Below, piece after piece: positions 7,959 to 16,087 of a stretch of 19,743 nucleotides of DNA. A program made the translations under genes and the position numbers. Position 1 is the first letter of the stretch. Each line of letters opens with the position of its first letter. Under the pieces are notes generated by a model. That model made no database searches. It was given only the letters and a program-made list of their open reading frames with translations, and was not told the DNA's origin. This stretch comes from CBCXVS01 sp965178525 (lineage in GTDB: Bacteria > Tectomicrobia > Entotheonellia > Entotheonellales > Entotheonellaceae): NCBI GenBank assembly GCA_965178525.1, contig CBCXVS010000127.1, positions 1-19,743 of the forward strand. The letters are read 5' to 3'.

Positions 7959-8838
7959 TGCATGGCGTTCCACCGCGGCGCGCTTGACGCCACCACGCCG
8001 TCGCGGTGGCTGGTTGTCGCGCCTGTTTGCCCATGGCGCGGTCTCGCCGGGCCATGCCTATGGCACACCGGGGCAGGGCCGTAGCCTTGCGATCAGTATC
8101 GCCACCAGTCTCGGGTTGTTTCTGTTGTGGTATGCCGTGACTGGGCTCGGGATGATTCCGCCCCTATTCCTCCCCTCACCCGCTGACGTCTGGGCGAAAT
8201 GTGTCGAGGTTGCAACCGAAGGGTTTGGCGGCGCGACGCTGCTGCAGCATACCCTGACTAGTATGTAGCGCGTGTTTGGCGCCTTCTTTCTCGCCGCCAT
8301 CACCGCCATCCCGATTGGTATCTTGATGGGTGTGAACCGTGTGACACGCGGCCTCTTTGACCCGCCGATTGAGTTTTACCGGCCGATTCCGCCACTCGCC
8401 TACCTGCCCCTCATGGTCATCTGGTTCGGCATTGGCGAGCGCACGAAGATCATCATCATTTTTCTTGCGGTCTTCGCGCCCATGGCGCTCAACGCCCGTG
8501 CCGGGGTGCGCTCGGTCTCGATCGAGCAAATTCATGCCGCGTATTCCATGGGGGCGACACGCATCCAGGTGATTTGGCACGTGATCCTGAAGGGAGCCAT
8601 GCCGGAGATCCTCACCGGCATGCGCATCGGCATCGGTTTTGGCTGGACGACGTTGGTTGCCGCCGAACTGGTGGCGGCGCAAGCCGGTCTTGGCGCCATG
8701 ATTCAACAAGCGTCCGATTTCCTCGTCACCGACGTAGCCATCATGGGTATCGTGGTGATCGGCGCCATTGCGTATCTGTTCGATCTGCTCATGCGTTTCC
8801 TCGAGCGCATACTCGTGCCGTGGAAGGGAAAGGTGTAA
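7951..8838 (+). pseudogene. tauC: Taurine-type ABC transporter permease (TauC-like), in-frame TAG
   Basis: ATG 7951 overlaps the end of tauB. The frame runs 295 codons to 8838 but is interrupted by TAG at 8266-8268 (codon 106), between HTLTSM and RVFGAFFLAAITAIPIGI. Around the stop the sequence aligns with TauC without a gap, so one substitution explains it; TGG to TAG is the simplest. The rest is well preserved: the permease block IEFYRPIPPLAYLPLMVIWFG, the EAA-like loop AAYSMGATRIQVIWHVILKGAMPEILTGMRIG, then WTTLVAAELVAA, with about six membrane helices overall. The family forms the inner-membrane channel of the sulfonate importer. Without readthrough, the N-terminal fragment ends just before the conserved transport domain. 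Confidence 0.87.
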
Positions 8839-8841
8839 GGT

Positions 8842-9576
8842 ATGGCGCAACTCTACGACCGAATCGGCAGCGGCTATGCCGCCCTCCGTCAACCCGACCC
8901 GCGTATTTCCGCATGGATCACGTACGCCTTGGCAGACGCTCAAACGGTGGTCAACGTCGGGGCCAGGGCCGGCTCGTACGAACCGCGAGACCGATCTGTG
9001 GTCGCCGTGGAGCCCTCGCTGACGATGATTCACCAGCGTGGCGCCGATCATGCCCCGGCCGTATGCGCCTCTGCCACGCATCTTCCCTTTGGCGATCATG
9101 TGTTTGACGCCGGGCTGGCCGTTCTGACCCTACATCACTGGCCCGATCAACCACGCGGTCTACGGGAACTGGCGCGCGTGACACGTGACCGGATCGTGTT
9201 ACTCACCTGGGATCCATCCGCGTGCTTCTTTTGGCTGCTGGAAGACTACTTTCCCGACATCCTCGCCGTGGATCGCCCCCTTTTCCCGCCCATAGAAGAA
9301 TTGCAGCAGACGCTTGGCGCCATCGAGATTCAGCCGTTGCCCATCCCGTACGATTGCACCGATGGTTTTCTCGGCGCATATTGGCGCCGACCCGAGGCCT
9401 ACCTGAGTGCCCAAGTTCGCAGTGCCATTTCGACCTTTGCCAAGATCACTGACGTCGACGCCCGCCTCGACCGCCTCCGCCACGATCTTGCCACGGGCAC
9501 ATGGCGCCGCCGTCACGGTCATTTACTCACCCAAGATACCCTTGATCTCGGTTACCGTCTCGTGGTACGTACCTAA
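8842..9576 (+). CDS. Class I SAM-dependent methyltransferase
   Basis: ATG 8842 lies 3 nt after the tauC stop, so it is probably the last gene of that operon. The 244-residue product begins MAQLYDRIGSGYAALRQPDP, typical of a common small methyltransferase group (methyltransferase type 11 fold). Motif I reads VVNVGARAGSYE (36-47) where the usual form is VVNVGAGTGSYE, so two loop residues of the SAM-binding glycine motif differ. Motif II is VVAVEPS (E57 would hold the ribose), and CASATHLPFGDHVFDAGLAVLTLHHW matches motifs III-IV. The substrate is unknown. The altered glycine loop may weaken cofactor binding, or may be tolerated. Confidence 0.85.
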   Translation: MAQLYDRIGSGYAALRQPDPRISAWITYALADAQTVVNVGARAGSYEPRDRSVVAVEPSLTMIHQRGADHAPAVCASATHLPFGDHVFDAGLAVLTLHHWPDQPRGLRELARVTRDRIVLLTWDPSACFFWLLEDYFPDILAVDRPLFPPIEELQQTLGAIEIQPLPIPYDCTDGFLGAYWRRPEAYLSAQVRSAISTFAKITDVDARLDRLRHDLATGTWRRRHGHLLTQDTLDLGYRLVVRT

Positions 9577-9586
9577 TCCGTGCTCT

Positions 9587-9606
9587 GAATTCCGCATTCC
9601 GCATTC
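9587..9606. repeat. Heptamer microsatellite, ATTCCGC type
   Basis: The stretch holds the 7-bp unit ATTCCGC in about 2.5 copies, just after the methyltransferase stop and next to the REP element. The same unit, inverted, occurs at 17271-17293. Short arrays of this heptamer are dispersed in intergenic spacers of many bacterial genomes. Confidence 0.6.
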
Positions 9607-9620
9607 AAAAGCTTGTAGCT

Positions 9621-9650
9621 TGTAGGTTGGGTTGAGGAACGAAACCCAAC
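9621..9650 (+). repeat. REP element, left copy, flanking the RAYT gene
   Basis: The repeat begins TGTAG, the GTAG foot tetranucleotide typical of REP elements, then folds as GTTGGGTT pairing with AACCCAAC around a short loop. Its inverted partner at 10301-10330 matches 29 of 30 bases. Confidence 0.85.
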
Positions 9651-9673
9651 ACCAAACCCGCCAGCCAATTCCC

Positions 9674-10216
9674 TCATTCATTTCCAATCCCTGCAACAAA
9701 ATTGATCGTCTCCCTTTCCCCCCAACGGATATCATACAAACCCGATCGGACATAACGATGAAAGCTGGAAAATTCCCAGTCCGTGGGAGCACAGACCAAA
9801 CCATGTTTCACAGGGTTGTAATGGATATACTCAACGTGCTGTCTGAAGTCCTGTTCATCCCGGATGACATGTTCCCAAAATCGTCTTTGCCACACCGCCT
9901 GCTCGCCTTTGCGTAACCGTGACGCAGACGGGCCTTGTTTGTATGTTGGACGGCAGCGACGGCTAAATTCGCTTTTGATCAACCGCCAGCGCGTGGAAAA
10001 ATCGTGGTTTGCTTTGGGCAATGTCCAAATACAATGCAAGTGATCTGGAAGTAGTACAAAGGCATCAATCGTAAACGGATGGTTGGCCATGACAGCGCGA
10101 AAGACCTCTCAGAGCAACGCCACGTTATCGGGTTCGCATAAAATTTGGCGTCGCTTGTGGGTGACCAGTGTGAAAAAGTAGGTACCCCCCTGGATTGTCG
10201 CTCGACGATATTGCAT
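9674..10216 (-). pseudogene. REP-associated tyrosine transposase (RAYT), in-frame TGA
   Basis: Reading from ATG 10216 gives MQYRRATIQGGTYFFTLVTH, the standard RAYT N-terminus, and continues in one frame to 9674 (180 residues). One TGA at 10109-10111 (codon 36) interrupts NVALL-stop-EVFRAVMANHPF. Relatives commonly have arginine there, so CGA to TGA, a C-to-T change at a CpG, explains it. The HUH metal motif is H59-L60-H61 in LLPDHLHCIW, and the nucleophile is probably Y130 in EYIHYNPVKHGLV. The downstream ATG at 10090 would give a 138-residue product with both motifs but without the first beta strand. That fragment is probably inactive. Confidence 0.85.
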
Positions 10217-10300
10217 AGCATATGATCTCGTGTTCAACGTCGGTTTGGTGGAGCGGTAGCGAAACCCCACTGCATCTCTGGCTACGAGCTGCTGGACAGA

Positions 10301-10330
10301 GTTGGGTTTCGTGCCTCAACCCAACCTACA
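10301..10330 (-). repeat. REP element, right copy, flanking the RAYT gene
   Basis: This is the inverted copy of 9621-9650, with one mismatch (AA versus CA in the loop region). The GTTGGGTT/AACCCAAC stem is intact, with the GTAG foot at the outer edge, on the minus strand. It lies 85 bp upstream of the RAYT start. The following stretch 10331-10512 holds nothing I can name. Confidence 0.85.
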
Positions 10331-10512
10331 AACTATATCCACCGGTGTCGAGCAACAGCTGCGTTTCCTCTGCGGACGGCGTATCATCATGTCCGCTCTC
10401 TTTGCTGGGAACATACGCGAACGCTACACTGCCCGCGTGACTCAGACCAGCCCTGCCTGTCCTGACCCGTATGCGTTTTCTCGATAACCACACATCCGGA
10501 GGCAATGATATC

Positions 10513-10990
10513 ATGCCACTTGATCCGCAAGCCCAAGGCTTTTTGGAGCAGCTCGCAGAGGCAGAAGCGCCGCCACTGCACGAACTCTCGGTCGAAGATG
10601 CCCGGCAAGTGATTGTCGAGTTGTTTGGGTCCAAGGAGCCCCCCGAACCCGTTGGCAAGGTTGAAGATCGGATGATTCCCAGGGCTAGCGGTGATTTGGA
10701 GCCACTATCTGCGGAGCGAGGCAGACGGCAACGATCCCCTTGCCTCGCCGCTGCGGGCAGACAACCTGCGCGACCTCCCGCCGGCATTGGTCATCACGGC
10801 GGAATTCGATCCGCTACGTGACGAGAGGGAAGCCTATGCGGCAAAGCTGCAAGACGCGGGGGTGCCGGTTACTCTGACCCGTTACGACGGCATGATTCAT
10901 GGTTTTTTCAGTCTGGGCGTGGTGCTCGACCAAGGTAAGCAGGCCATCTTGGAAGCCGCAGCCGGACTGCGCGCTGCGTTTTCCAAATAA
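10513..10990 (+). pseudogene. Alpha/beta hydrolase (HSL-type esterase) with internal deletion
   Basis: ATG 10513 follows GGAGG at 10498-10502 and starts MPLDPQAQGFLEQLAEAEAPPL, the usual N-terminus of acetyl-esterase-like proteins of the hormone-sensitive lipase group. At about 10690 the reading VEDRMIPRASG jumps into another frame at IWSHYLRSEADGNDPLASPLRA, which belongs about 150 residues further on in relatives. The oxyanion motif HGGG and the nucleophile elbow GDSAG are therefore missing. The acid (TAEFDPLRDE) and the histidine (YDGMIHGFF) remain. An internal deletion of very roughly 450 bp plus loss of frame explains this, and the gene cannot encode an active esterase. It leads a three-gene cluster in which every member is damaged. 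Confidence 0.85.
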
Positions 10991-11002
10991 AAGGAGACTG
11001 CC

Positions 11003-12204
11003 ATGAAGATTTCCACCTTCCATTTGATGCCGCACCGGGAACTGCCCGATGATTTTGAGCAGCGCTACGAGTCGGTCTGGGTGACCCCACCGTGGCATGA
11101 ATTGGCTGATGCAGACTGGATGAACTCATCTATGCCGCCAAGGCAGGCGCCGATGGGGTCTGCACCAATGAGCATCATCAAAACGCCTATGGTTTTATGC
11201 CCAGCCCCAACCTGATGGGCTCCGTACTCGCGCGCGCCACCAACGGCATGGATTGTGCCATCGTGCAGATGGGCTCCACCCTGCCTTCGACGCAGCCGCC
11301 GCAACGGGTGGCGGAAGAATACGCCATGCTCGATTGTATCAGCGGGGGGCACCTGGTTGCCGGGATGCCACTCGGTACGGCCATGGATGTCAATATGGCC
11401 TACGGGGTCTCCCCGATTGAGCAACGCGAACGCTATCGTGAAGCGCATGATTTGATCGTGAAAGCGTGGACGTCCAAAGAGATGTTCACTTGGAACGGTA
11501 AATACTTTCAATTGCCGATGGTGAACTTGTGGCCGCGGCCGATCCAGCAGCCTCATCCCCCTATCTGGATTCCGGGCTCCGGCAGTACGAGTACGTTTCA
11601 CTACACGGTTGAGCAAGATCACTGTTACTGTTTTCTAAGTTATTTTGGCAACAAGAGCGCGGCCCGCAGTGCGCGCGATGGCTACTGGGGGGTGGTCAAG
11701 TAAAAGGGGCGTGACCTGAACCCCTATCGCATGGGGTTCTTGCAGTTGATCGCGGTGGCCGAGACCGATGCCCAGGCGGAAGAATTATATGCCGAGCACG
11801 TCGAGTACTTCTACCACAAGCTGCTGCATATTCCCATCGAATGGTTTGGCCCGCCCGGGCATCAGGATTACCGCAGCTTGAGCAACTCGCTGCGCAATCC
11901 CGCCATCTTGCAGCAATTCCTCACACTCAAAGAGAAACGCTACAAAGATTTTGCCCGGGACCAGTTCGTCATCTGTGGCAGTCCGTCGACCGTGCGGGAT
12001 CAACTCCGGGAAGCCTGTGAGGACCTGCGCATCGGCAACCTCATGGTACTGTTTCAGATTGGCTCGATGCCGCATGAACTGGCGTTGCAAAACACCGACC
12101 TGTTTTTCCGTGAAGTGGCGCCAGCGCTGCGTAATATGTGGGACGATGAGTGGGAAAACCACTGGTGGCCGACAACGCTGCAGAAATCGGCAGCGGCGTC
12201 TTAG
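11003..12204 (+). pseudogene. LLM class flavin-dependent oxidoreductase with a frameshift and an in-frame TAA
   Basis: ATG 11003 has AAGGAGA upstream and lies 12 nt after the esterase remnant. Frame 1 gives MKISTFHLMPHRELPDDFEQ to about 11110. The sequence then continues in another frame with DELIYAAKAGADGVCTNEHHQNAYGFMPSPNLMGS, a strongly conserved block of this luciferase-like family. The join lacks several residues expected there, so a small deletion is likely. A second lesion is TAA at 11701-11703 in ARDGYWGVVK-stop-KGRDLNPYRMGFLQL, after which the same frame runs to 12204. Reassembled, the protein is about 400 residues, normal for this group of FMN-dependent monooxygenases. Two independent lesions make a functional product unlikely. 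Confidence 0.87.
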
Positions 12205-12280
12205 GCACGTTATCGAGTTGGTCAAGTCGGCGTGCGATGGCGCACACCGCCATTGCACGCGGTTGACGAGCCAAGCATTT

Positions 12281-13103
12281 ATGATAAGGAAAATGATCGT
12301 GGCGACCGTTGTCGATCAGCATGTAACCGTCTGGCAGGACAAAATTACGCCGCAGATCAAAGTCGCGGGTGACGGACCGCCCGTCGTCTTTTTGCACAGT
12401 GCGGCAGGCCTGACGTGGGATCCGTTTCTCGATGCCCTGGCGGAGCATCATACCGTCTACGCTCCGGAACATCCGGGGACCACGGTGGGGGATCCGGACA
12501 GTGTCAACCATCTTGCTTGACGATCTGTGGGACCTGGTGCTGTATTACGATGAACTCTTTGACCGGCTTGGCCTGCAGTCCGTTCCCGTCATTGGTCATT
12601 CCTTTGGGGGCATGATGGCGGCAGAGCTGGCTGCCAATCATCCTGAGCGCGTCAGCCGGTTGGTGTTAATTAGCCCCATTGGTCTCTGGCTGGACGGGGC
12701 GCCGATTCCCAATTGGATGATCATCACGCCAGCTGCGGACCTCCCGAAATATCTGTTTTGCGATCCGAGCGGGCCGGTGGCTCAACAAGCGCTCGCCTTT
12801 CCCGAGGATCCCGAAGAACTCGTGGAAGCGCAAATCCAATTCCACTGGTCGATGGCCTGCACGGGCAAATTTGTCTGGCCGATTCCGGACAAAGGGCTGA
12901 AAAAGCGTATCCATCGCATCGCGGCACCCACCCTGATCGTCTGGGGCAAACAAGATCGCCTGGTGCCACCGGTATACGCCGAGGCGTTTGCCAGCCGCAT
13001 TGCCGATGCCCGTGTGGAGCTGGTTGATCAGGCGGGTCATATCCCTCAGTTGGAACAATTCGCACAGGTGTCGGAAGCGGTCCGAACGTTTCTGAAACGC
13101 TAG
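12281..13103 (+). pseudogene. Alpha/beta hydrolase broken by a 4-bp tandem duplication
   Basis: The N-terminal part (from ATG 12281, or 12293 just after AAGGA) reads VVDQHVTVWQDKITPQIKVAGDGPPVVFLHSAAG, with HSAAG as the oxyanion region, up to DPDSVNHL. Here CTTGCTTG (12512-12519) is a tandem duplication of CTTG. Removing one copy restores the frame into DDLWDLVLYYDELFDRLGL. The rest carries the nucleophile elbow GHSFGG, the acid in WGKQDRLVPP and the histidine in DQAGHIPQLE, a complete triad. Slipped-strand duplication is the simple cause and a direct revertant is conceivable. The fold is that of meta-cleavage-product or haloalkane-type hydrolases; the substrate is unknown. It follows the broken flavin oxidoreductase at a 76-nt gap. 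Confidence 0.87.
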
Positions 13104-13241
13104 AAGGTCGGGGGCAGTTCTTGAGTTGATACCGACGGCGCATGAGGAGGTGTCGGAGCCCCGCTGGTCGGACTGTGGGACAAGTTGCTGATCTCATGGG
13201 CAAGAAGCGAGAGCATGCAAAGTAAAGAACTGACCCCCTTC
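13103..13241. repeat. 139-bp inverted-repeat element, MITE-like
   Basis: The left arm GAAGGTCGGGGGCAGTTCTT (13103-13122) pairs imperfectly with the right arm AAGAACTGACCCCCTTC (13225-13241): 8 bp and 5 bp perfect, then a bulge. The interior is non-coding and contains a small reading MGKKREHAK. Ends of the type GGGGTCAGTTCTT occur widely beside transposase genes, so this looks like a non-autonomous remnant. It abuts the stop of the alpha/beta hydrolase and fills the gap up to the retropepsin gene. Confidence 0.5.
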
Positions 13242-13249
13242 TTTTGTAT

Positions 13250-13675
13250 TCAGCGGGAAGTGTCCTTCGGGCGCACTTCAAAGGCGAGTTGAGAGCGGTA
13301 GAAGCAGGCATCAAACGCCATGAAAAAATTGACCTGCCCTAACAACAATGGCACATCCACTGCCTGGGTCCAAGCAAACACCAGGCGTACAGGAGCAAAA
13401 CGTCCAATGGTAGCCGACAGGAGTAGCGCACGAGCTTGAAATTGGGCCAAATTGCCAGTCAATTGCAGTTCAGTTGTTTGGCTCTCCCATATCGCACCAA
13501 GGTCAACGCCCACTGGGTAGGGTAGCACATTGACCATGGCGCCAGTGTCAAGAAGGCCAAGTGTATTTGTCGAAAGGTCTTGATAGCTCAATGTCAGAGG
13601 CAGGTAAGGTCGAAGTCCTGCTTCGCCAAGTGTACTATCGGCGGCAATGAATGAATATCGTTCGGCGCTATCCAT
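13250..13675 (-). CDS. Retropepsin-like aspartyl protease domain protein
   Basis: The 141-residue protein has one retroviral-type aspartate motif, LLDTGAMVNVLP (D43-T44-G45), and a C-terminal PLLLGQVNFF matching the second conserved hydrophobic-glycine block (usually I/L-L-G-x-x-F). There is no signal peptide or membrane segment, so a cytoplasmic single-lobe protease acting as a dimer is the expected form. The start overlaps the end of the small upstream gene by 8 nt, so the two are coupled. Such pairs are common in cyanobacteria and other large genomes; their role is unknown to me. Confidence 0.75.
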   Translation of the reverse strand: MDSAERYSFIAADSTLGEAGLRPYLPLTLSYQDLSTNTLGLLDTGAMVNVLPYPVGVDLGAIWESQTTELQLTGNLAQFQARALLLSATIGRFAPVRLVFAWTQAVDVPLLLGQVNFFMAFDACFYRSQLAFEVRPKDTSR

Positions 13676-13883
13676 GGTCCTCGCTCTCTGCGTTTTTCAA
13701 CACTTCTAGCATGGCGTCAGCGGCGTCAACGGCATTGTAAGGGGACCAAACTGGATATGACATGCCGGGCTTGAGGAGATCAAGTTCTTGCTGGACAAGC
13801 TCGGAGATGAGGAACTGCATGACGTGTAATTTGTCTGCTCGACTGAGTTCACGTAATGTACTGAGCAAGTCTATTGACACCAT
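13668..13883 (-). CDS. Small conserved partner protein of the retropepsin-like gene
   Basis: The 71-residue protein begins MVSIDLLSTLRELSRADKLH, continues as amphipathic helix (VMQFLISELVQQELDLL) and ends in an acidic tail with YPVWSPYNAVDAADAMLEVL. AGGGA lies about 7 nt upstream of ATG 13883. I recognise the general pattern of small proteins preceding a retropepsin-like gene, but no function. Size and overlap resemble antitoxin-type arrangements, which is inference only. Confidence 0.7.
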   Translation of the reverse strand: MVSIDLLSTLRELSRADKLHVMQFLISELVQQELDLLKPGMSYPVWSPYNAVDAADAMLEVLKNAESEDHG

Positions 13884-13898
13884 GGTCCATCCCTCATG

Positions 13899-13914
13899 AT
13901 GACGTATACGTTAT
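13899..13914. promoter_or_regulatory. 16-bp near-palindrome upstream of the retropepsin pair
   Basis: ATGACGTATACGTTAT is symmetric except for one position (core ACGTATACGT) and lies 16-31 bp before the start of the 71-residue gene. The hexamer ATGACG also repeats directly at 13913-13918. The position suits an autoregulatory operator. The rest of 13919-14087 shows nothing I can assign. Confidence 0.35.
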
Positions 13915-14087
13915 GACGATTCATGGAAGCCGATTGTTTAATGACGGGTCAGCGGTTCACATCAATGTATCTATTCCAGTGAAACATTAGAGTGTGCGCG
14001 ATGTTTTGGGTAATGTAGCACAATCCTGCTGGAGAATCGCGATGTGCCCGGCTCACGTATCATTGCTCCAAGACCTTCGTTTCCCGG

Positions 14088-16009
14088 TCAGCCGCGTTGT
14101 GCCCGCCACCGGGCCATGAGGGGCACGCGCAAGCGCCAGTCGCCGTTTTCTTCCGCGATGAGCAGGCGACGACGGAGAGACGTGTGGATGGCTTCATCCG
14201 TCGGTGGAGGTTGCGTCAGGTTGGTGCGAAATGCAGCGAGATAGTCCCATTCGCCCGGCAGAAAGGATTCACGGCATACGAGTTCGTACAGGACGGTGTG
14301 ACCCCGAACGATGGCGCGGTCCAAGGCGCGTTGCAGCAAATCCGCATCGACCTGACGGGTGTCTGCCTCATTGAGCAGGTCGATCACCATTTCGGCAATC
14401 AGTTGCACCAGATGGGGCCAACTGCCGGTCTGTTGGTGAATACGCTCGATGCCTCCCTCGCCCCAAAATTCGGGGGTGAACCGCGGACGTTCCGGCGCGT
14501 TTTCCTGCCAGAGGGTGGAGTGCTTCAGGGGTTCGGTGAGGAGCAAGCGGGTTTCAATCCAAAGTGAACGGCGGGATTTCAAGGGTGCGGGCGCTGACCA
14601 GGTAGGAGGTCCAGGACGCGTGTGACAACTCTGTAATTTCATGACTGCCGGCGAAGATCCAGGTGAGGCGGCGATGCAATTGAATCGATTCGCGCACGGT
14701 TGCTAGCAGATCTTCCGTGAAGACACCTTCCCCGATCTTGGTGTCCATGTTTTCGTACTCGTCAATGGCGAGTAAGAGCCGTTTGCCATCGTCTTCGAGC
14801 TGTGCATTACAGACCGACAAGAAGTCGAAAAAGCTGGGGAGATCTCCTGGGGAAACATCGGACCACGTTGCACCCATACAAGTCTGCCGGATGACTTCCA
14901 CGAGATAGGTGACGAAGGAGTCGAGAGAGATTGACGCCCGAGGATGCTGCATGGATATCACTACGGGGGCGACAGTCGTCGGTAAGAATCCCGTCACATT
15001 GCGCAGGACAGTGGTCTTCCCCATCCGGCGTCGGCCGTAGAGGATGAGGCCCGGGCAGCCCGTACTCAGCATGATCTGACTTTCCAGCTCGCCCACGACA
15101 TGGAGGCGAGGCACAAAGGCTTCCTGTTGGCGGCCTGACCGGATCACCAGCGCGGAACACCTGGGGACTGGGTTCTTTGGCCAGGATGTCCTGTGCGTCT
15201 TGGTGTTGCTGTTGTGCTATCTTGAGCCAGTGATTCGCCGCCGCGCGGAACTCGCTGGCCAGGGGTTCGCGGAAACCGCTCACTTGGTGACGAAAATTCT
15301 CGATGGTGGTGTAAAGGAGTTGGGCTATCAGTTCGCGTAAGATCGGGCGGCTGACCGTGTTGAGGCGTGTTTGCTGCGTCGTGATGTCGTGCACGAGTTC
15401 TCGCAGACGCGGTGTTTCACGAAGGAAACCTTGTTGTAAATCAACGACCCCAAGATTGGGAAACACATCGGCCCGTATGTGTTCGATGAGTTCACGCCAT
15501 GTCGTGTTGCCAGGAGCAACCAAATTGACGGATTCGCGCCGGTTTAAAAACCGACGGATGTCGTCACGTACGTTGAGCCAGTCTGAAGCGGTGACGCCTA
15601 AGTCCGCCCCACACGCGTGTAGGAGCAAATGCCATTGCTCGGCATTCGTCTCATCTTGCAGATCCACATACAGCGCTGTATCCAGCGTCGTGAGCCGATC
15701 CGGCAGGCCGCACGCTTCCCGTATCACGGGAATCACGGCGCCGTGCTCAAACCCTGGGGCATGGCCGATGGCGCGGTCCATTTCATGCCGGCAATAGTCA
15801 CTGGCGAGATACGCCGGTGAGAGGACGAGCACACTGGTCTCGGCCGCATCTTGTGTCGCATCCATCTGACCCACAACCGCCTTGCCGGCTGCAAAACGCT
15901 CGTAGTCGATGAGAACGTCCGCCCCTCCCGCACGGAGACAGGGTACAAGACGATTGCTAACCCAATCTCCCTGGGCGTGACAGTAGCTGATAAAGACCCG
16001 TTTATCCAT
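14088..16009 (-). pseudogene. TIR domain-AAA/STAND-type ATPase protein, split by two single-base frameshifts
   Basis: The N-terminal part from ATG 16009 is a TIR_2-type domain: RVFISYCHAQGDWV, VLIDYERFAAGK, and SVLVLSPAYLASDYCRHEMDRA with the putative catalytic Glu E76. A helical region of about 150 residues follows to PSPQVFRAGDPV. Near 15128-15145 the frame shifts by one base into the ATPase: QQEAFVPRLHVVGELESQI, Walker A GRRRMGKTT (about residue 324) and Walker B LLLAIDEYE (about 410). At about 14556 an extra T (GATTGAAACC for GATGAAACC) shifts it again into ETRLLLTEPLKHSTLW and the C-terminal helical region. Restored length is about 640 residues. The family senses a trigger through the C-terminal part and, in studied TIR proteins, cleaves NAD+. 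Two indels could be decay or read errors. Confidence 0.83.
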
Positions 16010-16047
16010 ATGCGCTTCCGCCTCGACAACTCCCGAAATCCCCCCTA

Positions 16048-16068
16048 CCCCCCTTTGCGAAAGGGGGG
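16048..16068. terminator. 9-bp perfect hairpin, dispersed intergenic repeat, possible terminator
   Basis: CCCCCCTTT-GCG-AAAGGGGGG forms a perfect 9-bp stem with a 3-nt loop, 20 nt after the stop of the M20 gene and before the TIR gene on the same strand. No T-tract follows on either strand. The flanking CCCCCCTA matches a widespread intergenic repeat type, so it may be a mobile repeat that also slows transcription. Confidence 0.5.
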
Positions 16069-16087
16069 AGGAAAGGCGACCCGCCCT

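Larger units (their letters stand above)
9621..10330 (-). mobile_element. REP/RAYT transposon-like unit
   Basis: Two 30-bp REP hairpins in inverted orientation bound a single REP-associated tyrosine transposase gene on the minus strand, 710 bp in all. This is the standard architecture of a RAYT and its cognate REPs. RAYTs process single-stranded REP DNA by Y1 HUH chemistry and are usually domesticated, single-copy genes. No target-site duplication is expected for this class, and none is seen. Confidence 0.8.

Noticed and set aside
8176..9099. Minus-strand ORF of 307 codons over tauC and the methyltransferase
   Set aside because: It is a codon-bias shadow, very rich in His, Arg and Gly, with no family motif. 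The plus-strand genes are well supported.
10109..10111. TGA in the RAYT gene as selenocysteine
   Set aside because: Relatives have arginine, not cysteine, at this position, and there is no redox motif around it. A CpG transition is the simpler cause.
6123..11703. Alternative genetic code (stop reassignment)
   Set aside because: TAG, TAA and TGA all appear in frame, and TAG and TAA also end intact genes normally, so no single reassignment explains the pattern.
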